DNA of 6,985 nucleotides from Sediminicultor sp035648055 (GCA_035648055.1 DASRMF010000113.1:1-6985); one strand, 5' to 3'. Positions 1-5,933 are shown, counted from the first letter of the stretch. The notes: a model not told the origin generated them from the sequence alone. Made by a program: numbers and translations.

Positions 1-452
1 TTATCCGGTTCATTATTCTTAATCCACATCATCTTGGTAAATCCATAGTAAGAATCAACATAATTACCGGTAATTTCAAATATCTTATCTTTATCAACAT
101 TCTCCTTTACCCATTGTACTTCATCCGTTGCCCGTCTATCCATCCATATAAGACAGGGTCTTATAGGCTCCATATCTTTATCAACGGGGATACCTGAGCC
201 GCCATAAAGTCCACTCAAGGCAATCCCGGCGATATCAGATAGTTTCACTTTTGATTTCTCTATTGTTTCTTTGATGGTATCAAAGGTAGCTTTTACCCAT
301 ACATCCGGCCATTGTTCTGCCCAGGAAGGTTTTGGCTTTATTACATCATATTCTGAAAATGCAGAAGCAATTATTTTACCATCAGGATTTACCAGTACCG
401 TCTTTGTACCCTGTGTACCTATATCTGTACCTAAAAGATATTTGTTATGCAT
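1..452 (-). CDS. FGGY-family sugar kinase, XylB-like, N-terminal part (runs off window)
   Basis: Reading from the ATG at 450-452 gives 150 in-frame codons down to base 3 with no stop, so the gene continues beyond the window and lacks its C-terminus. Visible is the first actin-like ATPase lobe of an FGGY carbohydrate kinase: a phosphate-binding motif LLGTDIGTQGTK near residues 6-17, an AEQWP segment at 45-49 like the AEQ.P element of xylulokinases, and LSGLYGG at 79-85 followed by RPCLIWMDRRA at 98-108, the usual start of the sugar pocket. In context it should phosphorylate the ketopentose made by the upstream isomerase, giving AraD its L-ribulose 5-phosphate. The N-terminus looks like xylulokinase rather than AraB ribulokinase, so the substrate is inferred from context; D-xylulose is the main alternative. 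The start is only 12 nt after the araD stop, with a GGAG ribosome site at 460-463 inside that gap, which suggests translational coupling. Confidence 0.9.
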   Translation of the reverse strand, partial: MHNKYLLGTDIGTQGTKTVLVNPDGKIIASAFSEYDVIKPKPSWAEQWPDVWVKATFDTIKETIEKSKVKLSDIAGIALSGLYGGSGIPVDKDMEPIRPCLIWMDRRATDEVQWVKENVDKDKIFEITGNYVDSYYGFTKMMWIKNNEPD

Positions 453-459
453 ATTTTAT

Positions 460-463
460 CTCC
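460..463 (-). promoter_or_regulatory. Ribosome binding site of the FGGY kinase
   Basis: GGAG (within AAAGGAGAT on the minus strand) lies 7 nt before the kinase ATG and directly after the araD stop codon at 465-467. It fixes the kinase start and fits co-translation with araD. Confidence 0.75.
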
Positions 464-464
464 T

Positions 465-1106
465 TTATTGCCCATATTTTTCAACATAGTTTTTATGAAG
501 TATATTTACTATAGACTCTGGAATAGACTGAGGTTCTCCTAGAATTTTAGCCATAATTAGAGTTTTTGCACTTTCTTCTAAAAATATTGCAGCCTTTAAA
601 GCCTCATTAACACTTGTACCTATAGTAAAAGGTCCGTGATTTTTCATTATTATAGCTTTTGAATTGCCAATTTTATTAACTATTTCCTGTCCTATTTCTT
701 CTTCTCCGATTAATACGAGATTACCCATAGGAATACTACAACCGAAGAAATCCGCCATAGCGGTAAGGCAAACCGGAATTGGTTTACCTGTAGCAGCAAA
801 AGCACTGGCGTAAGTAGAATGAGTATGAATGACAGCCATAACCTCTGGCATATGTTTATAAACGTAAAGATGGGTAGCCATATCTACAGACGGCTTTAGG
901 TTTCCTTCTATGATATTGCCATTTAAATCAACAACGACTAAATTGTCAGGTAATAATTTATCGTAAGACACACCACTTGGTTTGATAACCACAAGATCGG
1001 TTTTAGGATCCCGAGCGCTTACGTTTCCGGATGTCCACATAACTAAATTATTTTCCATAAGGTTCATATGCGCCTTGTATACTTCTTTTTTTAGATTCTC
1101 CAACAT
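465..1106 (-). CDS. araD: L-ribulose-5-phosphate 4-epimerase (AraD)
   Basis: A 213-residue class II aldolase/adducin-fold cytoplasmic enzyme that interconverts L-ribulose 5-phosphate and D-xylulose 5-phosphate by retro-aldol chemistry at a divalent metal (Zn in the E. coli enzyme). Compared from memory with the 231-residue E. coli AraD it keeps GNVSA (27-31, Asn28), IKPSGV (41-46, Lys42), KPSVD (71-75), HTHS (94-97), ADFFG (118-122), NHGPF (156-160) and the terminal YGQ. Predicted metal ligands are His94, His96 and His157; Asp75 matches E. coli Asp76, and Asp119 and Tyr211 match the catalytic Asp120 and Tyr229. Asp75 where fuculose-phosphate aldolase FucA has a catalytic Glu, together with the YGQ end, favours epimerase over aldolase. 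It is 18 residues shorter than the E. coli protein, mainly between residues 128 and 150. The ATG at 1106 follows GGGAGGA at 1117-1123 with 10 nt spacing. Confidence 0.93.
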   Translation of the reverse strand: MLENLKKEVYKAHMNLMENNLVMWTSGNVSARDPKTDLVVIKPSGVSYDKLLPDNLVVVDLNGNIIEGNLKPSVDMATHLYVYKHMPEVMAVIHTHSTYASAFAATGKPIPVCLTAMADFFGCSIPMGNLVLIGEEEIGQEIVNKIGNSKAIIMKNHGPFTIGTSVNEALKAAIFLEESAKTLIMAKILGEPQSIPESIVNILHKNYVEKYGQ

Positions 1107-1202
1107 GCTCTCATCGTCCTCCCAACTTAATTTTTCTCATACATTAATATCATCGAATACAAAGTAAATTCCCTTATAAGGACGCTCTCCGAAAATTTTA
1201 CC
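1107..1202 (-). other. araR-araD intergenic region with weak fold and palindrome
   Basis: These 96 nt between the araR stop and araD start have no T-run terminator, so read-through from araR to araD is plausible. On the transcribed strand the segments 1191-1201 and 1164-1173 can pair over about 10 bp with one bulged A and two G-U pairs. That stem encloses a perfect 10-bp palindrome CCTTATAAGG at 1172-1181 (partly shared with the stem). A TTTGTA half-site, like half of the B. subtilis AraR operator, lies just downstream of it. No convincing -35/-10 pair was found. Functional meaning is inferred only. Confidence 0.35.
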
Positions 1203-2288
1203 TTATTTTGGGAATGTTTTACAAGAGCTTCGTATAATAAGCTCGGGCTCATACACAAAAAACGGATTCTTTACCTTTCCATTAATCATATCCACTATCA
1301 TTCGTGCTACCCGTTTGCCCATCTCTTCTTTTGGATGCTTAATAGTGGTTAATTTTATCTCAGTAGCCACTGCTAAATTTGAATTGTCGTATCCTACCAA
1401 TGAAATATCCTCGGGAATCTTTAAGTTACTACGACGAATAGCTTCCATAACCTGAATAGCTATTTGGTCATTATAACAAACAATAGCAGTTGGTCGATTT
1501 TTCTTTTTCAACAAGTTAATAGTAAAATTGTATGGAAAAGAAAACATCTGCTCAGTTTTATAATTGCCTAAAAATTCATTATTGATAGTAACATTATATT
1601 TCTTTAAAGCAGACAAAAAACCGGCCTGTCGTTTTATACCTTGTAAATCATCAGATAAAAATATTCCAGCTATATCTTTATGACCTAGCTTTAATAAATA
1701 TTGTGTAGCAATAAAGCCACCTTTTTCGTCATCCATAATTACATAGGCAGAATCTAAATCAGGATAGGTGGCATGTAATAGTAGATATGGGATATTGCGT
1801 TTATCTAGTTCCTGAAAGTATTTTTTATTTATATTTGGTTTAGCACTTTTTGTCGGCTCTACAATTATACCGGAAATATCCTGTTCTAAGAATCTTTTCA
1901 TACATTCTTCTTCTTTGCGTTTATCATTGCCTGTGCTGGCAATACTAAAGGAAAAACCTGATTCACACAATGTTTCCTCAATTCCTCTAATAATATAAGG
2001 AAAAATATAGTTAGAAATATAGGTGGTGAGAACAGCTATTTTCTGCTCTTTTTTACTTCCTCTGTAAGCGCAAAAAGTACCTTTCCCCTGCTCTCTATAT
2101 ATCCATCCTTCATTTTCTAGCTCACTAAAAGAATGACGAACCGTATGTCTGCTTATTTTAAACTGACGGACAAGATCACTTTCTGAAGGCAATTTTTGCG
2201 CCGGAATAATATCTCCATTTTGAATCATCTGCTTTAGGTATTCTTTTAGTTGATAATATTTTGGTAAATACTTATCGGGTTTTATCAT
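1203..2288 (-). CDS. araR: AraR-type transcriptional repressor (GntR DNA-binding domain fused to LacI/PBP effector domain)
   Basis: A 361-residue regulator. Residues about 8-73 form a GntR-type winged helix: LPKYYQLK, LPSESDLV (33-40), recognition segment SRHTVRHSFSELENEGWI (46-63) and wing GKGTF (68-72). From about residue 83 it is a LacI-type sugar-binding domain with LTTYIS (87-92), IIRGIE (99-104), IVEPTKSA (142-149), VGYDNS and EPELIIR (347-353). These stretches match what I recall of Bacillus subtilis AraR very closely, so the call goes beyond generic GntR/LacI. AraR represses arabinose genes and is released by L-arabinose. Lying between the isomerase and araD in the same orientation, it is probably co-transcribed and autoregulated. 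The reading frame extends to a TTG at 2309, but the ATG at 2288 is preferred because GGAG at 2299-2302 sits 10 nt before it, inside the longer version's coding sequence. Confidence 0.92.
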   Translation of the reverse strand: MIKPDKYLPKYYQLKEYLKQMIQNGDIIPAQKLPSESDLVRQFKISRHTVRHSFSELENEGWIYREQGKGTFCAYRGSKKEQKIAVLTTYISNYIFPYIIRGIEETLCESGFSFSIASTGNDKRKEEECMKRFLEQDISGIIVEPTKSAKPNINKKYFQELDKRNIPYLLLHATYPDLDSAYVIMDDEKGGFIATQYLLKLGHKDIAGIFLSDDLQGIKRQAGFLSALKKYNVTINNEFLGNYKTEQMFSFPYNFTINLLKKKNRPTAIVCYNDQIAIQVMEAIRRSNLKIPEDISLVGYDNSNLAVATEIKLTTIKHPKEEMGKRVARMIVDMINGKVKNPFFVYEPELIIRSSCKTFPK

Positions 2289-2403
2289 TTTTACTTTTCT
2301 CCAAATCAAAAAAAATAAATTGTATATTCTGTTTTTTTTACTTCATTACTTTTAAGAGCCCAAATATCTGCTAATGATACTTATAATATTTCCAACTTAA
2401 AAT
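2289..2403 (-). promoter_or_regulatory. araR upstream region with possible promoter and AraR half-site
   Basis: An AT-rich gap between the isomerase stop and araR. A possible sigma-70 promoter on the minus strand is TTTACC (2407-2412, in the last isomerase codons), an 18-nt spacer, and TATTAT (2383-2388). Closer to the gene, 2318-2333 holds a 16-mer whose AATTGTA half resembles one arm of the B. subtilis AraR operator (ATTTGTACGTACAAAT, from memory); about 9 of 16 positions agree and the other arm is poor. An 8-nt A-run on the transcribed strand is next to it. No terminator hairpin was found, so read-through from the isomerase is also possible. Confidence 0.3.
2299..2302 (-). promoter_or_regulatory. 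Ribosome binding site deciding the araR start
   Basis: GGAG on the minus strand, 10 nt before the ATG at 2286-2288. It would be coding DNA if the upstream TTG at 2307-2309 were used, so it argues for the ATG and a 361-residue protein. Confidence 0.65.
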
Positions 2404-3885
2404 TTAGGTAAATGGATTCTCGTTTCTATATAGTATATTTGAAGGTTGATTAAAAGCTATATCATTTATACCCAACATCTTCATAGCTTCAAATAAAACT
2501 TTGCCTATATGTTTAAATGCTACACCGGTATGATGGGGAAATCTTTTTGCAATAAGTATATGGCGATAGAACCTGGCCATTTCTTTCACAGCAAATACAC
2601 CAATTCCTCCAAAGGATTTCGGATTTATATCGAGTACTTCCCCTTGAGCAATATAACTCCTCAATTCATCATCAGCTGTACCTTGCAGTCTAAACAGGGT
2701 AATATCTCCGGGAATGATGGTTCCTTCAAGGGTACCCCTGGAAATATCAGGGTCCTTATTTGGCTCAAGCAATCTATGCATAATTAATTGATATTTCATT
2801 TCAGCATTTTTTATATAACAAATAGGAGTATTTCCACAATGGAATCCCATAAATAGGTCGTTTAGTTTATAATTCTCTACCTTTTTCCTATTTTCTTCAT
2901 ACATATCCTTCGGTACTGTATTATTTATATCCAAAAGTGTAGCCGGTAAATTAGTAGCCAGAGTAATGATATATTCACTCAATGCTCCATATATATCTGT
3001 TTCGCAAGATATGGGTATTCCTCTCATAGCAAACCTTGAATTCACATAACAAGGCACAAATCCAAATTGAGTCTGGAAAGCAGGCCAACACTTATTAGCA
3101 AAGATCGCAAATTCAGATGCACCAAGGTTTTGCTCCATCCCGTCTTTTAATGTAAGCTCATACTGTGCAAGTTTGGGCAGTATTCCTGAATATCTGTTTC
3201 CATCACCCAATTCTTTTTCCATATTTTTCACTACTTCTGATATCCTTGAATCATTTTCATGATGATTAAAAGCTTCGAAAAGATCCAACTCTGAATTTTC
3301 CATTATTTCTATACCTAAATCATATAGAGGTTTTATGGGCGCATTACAGGCAAGGAAATCCTGAGGTCTGGGGCCAAAGCTTATTATCTTGAGTTTTTTG
3401 AGCCCAAGTAATATTATGGCTATATTTTCGAAGTCAAATATCATTTCTGCTATCTCTTCAGCTGTACCAACAGGATATTCAGGAATATAAGGATTTAATT
3501 TTCTTAGTTGCAGATTGTATGAAGCGTTCAGCATACCGCAATATGCATCTCCGCGACCATTTACTAAATTCTCTCCGGTTTCTTCTGCGGCGGCAACAAA
3601 CATAGTAGGTCCCAAAAACTTTTGAGCCAGTATTGTTTCCGGACCTTCAGGGCCAAAATTACCTAGATATATGACTAATGCATTAATCTCTGCCTCTTTC
3701 AAATCTTTTAAGACCTTTAAAACATCTTTTTCGTTTTCAACAGCTGTCTTAATTTCCTTAATCAAAATTCCCTTTTTGCTGCACGCCTTCATAACAGCTT
3801 CTCTCCTATTTTTACTAAGTTCAATAGAAAAACAATCACGACTTACAGCAACTATCCCAAGTTTTACTTCAGGAATGTTAATCAT
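2404..3885 (-). CDS. L-fucose isomerase-like sugar ketol isomerase, putative pentose (L-arabinose) isomerase
   Basis: A 493-residue cytoplasmic aldose-ketose isomerase of the AraA/FucI fold, closest to the 'L-fucose isomerase and related proteins' group (COG2407) rather than to AraA. N-terminal Rossmann-like part: KLGIVAVSRDCF (8-19), VIYLGNFGPEG (71-81), FVAAAEETG (96-104) and NGRGDAYCG (109-117). The catalytic half has SCETDIYGALSEYI (293-306), LLDINN (317-322), GFHCGNTP (347-354) and FPHHTGVAF (449-457). Glu295 and Asp319 are 24 residues apart, the spacing of the metal ligands Glu337 and Asp361 of E. coli FucI as I recall them; His451 or His452 would be the third ligand (His528 in FucI). 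It is shorter than FucI (about 590). Next to araR and araD it most simply converts L-arabinose to L-ribulose, but L-fucose, D-arabinose or another aldose cannot be excluded from sequence. The ATG at 3885 follows a G-run ribosome site. Confidence 0.85.
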   Translation of the reverse strand: MINIPEVKLGIVAVSRDCFSIELSKNRREAVMKACSKKGILIKEIKTAVENEKDVLKVLKDLKEAEINALVIYLGNFGPEGPETILAQKFLGPTMFVAAAEETGENLVNGRGDAYCGMLNASYNLQLRKLNPYIPEYPVGTAEEIAEMIFDFENIAIILLGLKKLKIISFGPRPQDFLACNAPIKPLYDLGIEIMENSELDLFEAFNHHENDSRISEVVKNMEKELGDGNRYSGILPKLAQYELTLKDGMEQNLGASEFAIFANKCWPAFQTQFGFVPCYVNSRFAMRGIPISCETDIYGALSEYIITLATNLPATLLDINNTVPKDMYEENRKKVENYKLNDLFMGFHCGNTPICYIKNAEMKYQLIMHRLLEPNKDPDISRGTLEGTIIPGDITLFRLQGTADDELRSYIAQGEVLDINPKSFGGIGVFAVKEMARFYRHILIAKRFPHHTGVAFKHIGKVLFEAMKMLGINDIAFNQPSNILYRNENPFT

Positions 3886-3894
3886 TTCTTAAAT

Positions 3895-3902
3895 CCCCCC
3901 TT
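3895..3902 (-). promoter_or_regulatory. G-run ribosome binding site of the isomerase
   Basis: AAGGGGGG on the minus strand, 9 nt before the isomerase ATG. Six consecutive G residues are unusual in such AT-rich DNA; pairing with the anti-Shine-Dalgarno needs one G-U in place of A-U. It supports the ATG at 3883-3885. Confidence 0.6.
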
Positions 3903-3966
3903 AAAATATTGATAATCCTATAATGGCCTTTAACACAAATCTCTAACAGTCCGGATATTTTAAGCT

Positions 3967-3988
3967 GAACCTGAAAAAATTCTGGTTC
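3967..3988. repeat. 22-bp interrupted palindrome between permease and isomerase genes
   Basis: Arms GAACC (3967-3971) and GGTTC (3984-3988) enclose an inner GAA/TTC pair with one T-T mismatch between and a 4-nt centre, so 8 of 9 arm positions pair. It could be an mRNA hairpin at the transporter-catabolism boundary or a dimeric repressor site. On the minus strand it is not followed by a T-run, so it is not a good intrinsic terminator. Confidence 0.5.
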
Positions 3989-4040
3989 TTTAGGTAGTTT
4001 AAATTCATATAACCTTTTTTGCTTCCTAATATTACCTTAC

Positions 4041-5033
4041 CTATACCTGGTGTTTATAACCTTGTTTTTTTCTCTTTGCCAGGGTATGAATGATGACCGA
4101 GACAATAATTAATACCCCGCAAATAAATTGTGTCCAAAAGCCAGAAAGCCCTGCAGCCACAATACCTGCTTCTAAAGAACCAATAATAAAAGCACCAATA
4201 AAAGTACCCTCGATGCTGGCTTCTCCACCGAACATAGAAGTGCCGCCTATAAAAGTAGCAGCCATTACCATCATCAAATATCCTTCTCCCATGGTTGGCC
4301 ACCAGGTTCTCATTCGGTAACAACTCAGTATCCCGGCAAAGGAAGCTATGACTCCCATCAATATAAAAACCATTATTTTTGTTCTTTTTACATTAACGCC
4401 CATCATTCCCGCAGCTTCCTGATTATCGCCTAAAAATAATACGTGCTCACCAAACCTATGTCTCAAAAGCAAGAAATAGAAAAAAATTGCTATTCCTGCA
4501 AACCAAATTGACTGCACAGGAATTACCCATAACTTTTCTGCGAATATTTTATAGGAAATAGTTTTATCTAATGTTATCGTTCTGGCTAAACCATTCGATA
4601 TAATATTACTGAAGCCCCTGATTAAAAATTGCATACCCAAGGTGGCTACAATGGATGGAATACCTATTGATGTAACTAATGTTCCGTTTATAAACCCCAC
4701 TACCACACCGGATAAAAGGCTACATATTATGGCCAATATAACGCTGTTGGTAGCCTTAAATGTAATGGCAAAAATAAAGCCTGATAAAGCCATCACTGAG
4801 GGGAAGGAAAGATCAATTTCACCCATAGCAAGTACAAAAGTTAAACCGAGAGCCATTACTCCCATAATAGGAACTGTAGATAAAAACGATTGATAAATTC
4901 TTCCTTTAAGGAAAACTTCAGGGCTGGTAATCATAAATAATCCAAAAATACTGACCGCCATAATTAACAATGCAATTTGAGATTTGTATCTAGTAGATTT
5001 TTTTACTTTGGAATTTGTTTCTAAATTATCCAT
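4041..5033 (-). CDS. Sugar ABC transporter permease, RbsC/CUT2 family
   Basis: A 330-residue integral membrane permease (BPD_transp_2 family) that would form the channel of a ribose/arabinose/xylose-type importer, probably as a homodimer. After a basic cytoplasmic N-terminus (KVKKSTRYK, 9-17) come roughly 8-10 hydrophobic segments. Family landmarks are GEIDLS (71-76) after the second segment, GFINGTLVTSIGIPSIVATLG, the cytoplasmic coupling region GDNQEAAGMMGVNVKRTK, and the C-terminal GGTSMFGGEASIEGTFIGAFIIG. The tail is basic (AKRKKQGYKHQV). The frame extends back to a GTG at 5051 that would overlap the ATPase gene, but that codon has no spaced ribosome site. The ATG at 5033 has GAGAGGG-type pairing at 5043-5049 and starts 1 nt after the ATPase stop, indicating translational coupling. 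Sugar specificity is inferred from neighbours. Confidence 0.94.
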   Translation of the reverse strand: MDNLETNSKVKKSTRYKSQIALLIMAVSIFGLFMITSPEVFLKGRIYQSFLSTVPIMGVMALGLTFVLAMGEIDLSFPSVMALSGFIFAITFKATNSVILAIICSLLSGVVVGFINGTLVTSIGIPSIVATLGMQFLIRGFSNIISNGLARTITLDKTISYKIFAEKLWVIPVQSIWFAGIAIFFYFLLLRHRFGEHVLFLGDNQEAAGMMGVNVKRTKIMVFILMGVIASFAGILSCYRMRTWWPTMGEGYLMMVMAATFIGGTSMFGGEASIEGTFIGAFIIGSLEAGIVAAGLSGFWTQFICGVLIIVSVIIHTLAKRKKQGYKHQV

Positions 5034-5034
5034 A

Positions 5035-5817
5035 TTATAATACCCTCTCACCTTGATTAATTTCTGTGCTTGACTTAGTATATCTAATCAATTCCTCACT
5101 AAGTTCCTCTAAAGATAAATCTTTACGATTATAAGCACCCACTATATTGCCTCGGTCAATGGCTACAAAACGATCAGAAACCGGATAAACATTTGCAATA
5201 TTGTGGGAAATATAAATGCAAGACTTTCCTTTATCCTTAATATTTTGGATAAACTTCAAGACTTTTTTTACTTCTTGTAATGATAAAGCCATAGTCGGTT
5301 CATCTAAAATAACCAGGTCTGCTTCAAAATACATGGCTCTAGATATGGCAACCCCTTGCCTTTCGCCACCAGATAAGGTTTTAATAACCGAATCAGCACT
5401 GACACCTATTCCTCTAAATTTCATCAAATCATGCATAATTTTATTTGTTTCTTCTTTTTCTTTTTTTATATTAAGAAAACCCAGTTTATTAGTAATTTGC
5501 CTACCAACAAAAACATTTCTCCATAAAGTTTGCTTATCTGCAAGAGCTTTTTCTTGATATACGGTTTCTACGCCCAGATGATGAGCCATCTTTACAGAAT
5601 ATTTTTTAGGATCAATTTTTACACCTCTAATATACATTTCACCGTCATCAAAAGAATGCACTCCAGAAATAATTTTAATCAAAGTCGACTTACCTGCACC
5701 ATTATCACCTAAAATGCCTACAACTTCATTAAACCCCACTTCAAAATCTATACCCTTCAAAGCTACAACCCCATCATAGGACTTGTATATATTTTTCATC
5801 TCTACCAATTTGTCCAT
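5035..5817 (-). CDS. Sugar ABC transporter ATP-binding protein, single nucleotide-binding domain
   Basis: A 260-residue cytoplasmic ATPase powering the permease. With numbering from the ATG at 5817: Walker A GDNGAGKST (37-45), Q-loop Gln88 in VYQEKAL, signature LSGGERQG (148-155), Walker B LVILDEP (168-174, Glu173 the catalytic base) and H-loop His205 in YISHN. All key residues are present, so it should be active. It has one ATPase domain, as in FrcA-type systems, while RbsA, AraG and XylG carry two in about 500 residues; a homodimer is expected. The frame extends to an ATG at 5844, but only the ATG at 5817 has a ribosome site (AGGGGAGAG, 5824-5832). The gene lies 116 nt after the binding-protein stop, behind a long hairpin, and its stop is 1 nt before the permease start. 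Confidence 0.94.
   Translation of the reverse strand: MDKLVEMKNIYKSYDGVVALKGIDFEVGFNEVVGILGDNGAGKSTLIKIISGVHSFDDGEMYIRGVKIDPKKYSVKMAHHLGVETVYQEKALADKQTLWRNVFVGRQITNKLGFLNIKKEKEETNKIMHDLMKFRGIGVSADSVIKTLSGGERQGVAISRAMYFEADLVILDEPTMALSLQEVKKVLKFIQNIKDKGKSCIYISHNIANVYPVSDRFVAIDRGNIVGAYNRKDLSLEELSEELIRYTKSSTEINQGERVL
5043..5048 (-). promoter_or_regulatory. Ribosome binding site deciding the permease start
   Basis: AGAGGG on the minus strand lies inside the last codons of the ATPase gene, 9 nt before the ATG at 5031-5033. It supports the shorter 330-residue permease over the GTG start at 5051. Confidence 0.55.
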
Positions 5818-5823
5818 ATATAA

Positions 5824-5831
5824 CTCTCCCC
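5824..5831 (-). promoter_or_regulatory. Ribosome binding site deciding the ATPase start
   Basis: GGGGAGAG on the minus strand, 6 nt before the ATG at 5815-5817. The alternative ATG at 5842-5844 has no Shine-Dalgarno sequence, and the nine extra residues it would add do not belong to the usual ATPase domain. Confidence 0.7.
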
Positions 5832-5864
5832 TTTTTATAGTCATTAATATTGTGGCCTAAAATA

Positions 5865-5905
5865 ATCCTGCAGGAAGAATTTTTTAAAAATTCTTCCTGC
5901 AGGAT
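5865..5905 (-). terminator. Long perfect hairpin after the binding-protein gene: attenuator or mRNA-stabilising stem
   Basis: Bases 5865-5884 and 5886-5905 are exact reverse complements around a single central base, giving a 20-bp arm with no mismatch. The outer part is GC-containing (ATCCTGCAGGAAGAA) and the inner part is A/T only, so the RNA probably has about 15 stable pairs and an AU tip. On the transcribed strand it is followed by TTATTTT, a short imperfect U-run. It starts 28 nt after the binding-protein stop and ends 47 nt before the ATPase start. Likely role, by analogy with malE-malF type spacers: partial termination and/or protection of the upstream mRNA so that binding protein is made in excess. 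Confidence 0.7.
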
Positions 5906-5912
5906 ACCATTA

Positions 5913-5928
5913 AATTAGTATTCTAATT
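5913..5928. repeat. Small AT-only hairpin next to the long stem
   Basis: AATTAG (5913-5918) and CTAATT (5923-5928) are perfect 6-bp arms with a 4-nt loop, 5 nt after the binding-protein stop. Thermodynamically weak; it could stack on or precede the 20-bp stem, or be chance in AT-rich DNA. Confidence 0.3.
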
Positions 5929-5933
5929 ATTAT

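Larger units (their letters stand above)
3886..4040 (-). other. Permease-isomerase intergenic region
   Basis: These 155 nt separate the transporter genes from the catabolic genes. They contain an interrupted palindrome at 3967-3988 (listed separately), an ATTTGTGT half-site at 3933-3940 on the minus strand resembling an AraR operator arm, and CCTATAATGG at 3917-3926. A TTGTGT plus TATCAA pair with 18-nt spacing could be a weak promoter but matches consensus poorly. No small ORF with a ribosome site was seen. Confidence 0.35.

Noticed and set aside
271..514. Two short plus-strand reading frames opposite the kinase start and araD end
   Set aside because: They lie antisense to strong genes, have low-complexity translations with no family resemblance and no ribosome sites, so they are shadows.
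465..1106. L-fuculose-1-phosphate aldolase (FucA) as the identity of the AraD-family gene, given the FucI-like neighbour
   Set aside because: Asp75 in place of the FucA catalytic Glu, Asp119, and the C-terminal Tyr-Gly-Gln with Tyr211 match AraD.
1172..1181. CCTTATAAGG and CCTATAATGG (3917-3926) as a shared CArG-like operator pair
   Set aside because: CC(A/T)6GG is expected by chance in AT-rich DNA, only two copies occur, and their cores differ; not strong enough to list as sites.
2509..2787. 92-codon plus-strand reading frame inside the isomerase gene
   Set aside because: Antisense to a well-conserved catalytic region of the isomerase; no recognisable protein features.
3886..4040. Riboswitch in the permease-isomerase gap
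   Set aside because: No recognisable aptamer core and only one simple hairpin; the 155 nt are mostly AT-rich and unstructured.
5216..5557. 113-codon plus-strand reading frame inside the ATPase gene
   Set aside because: Antisense to the signature and Walker B region of the ATPase, which fully explains the sequence; no credible ribosome site or homology.
5865..5905. Inverted repeat as the end of an insertion sequence or a recombination site
   Set aside because: No transposase or recombinase, no second copy in the window, and the position between co-directional operon genes fits an RNA hairpin better.
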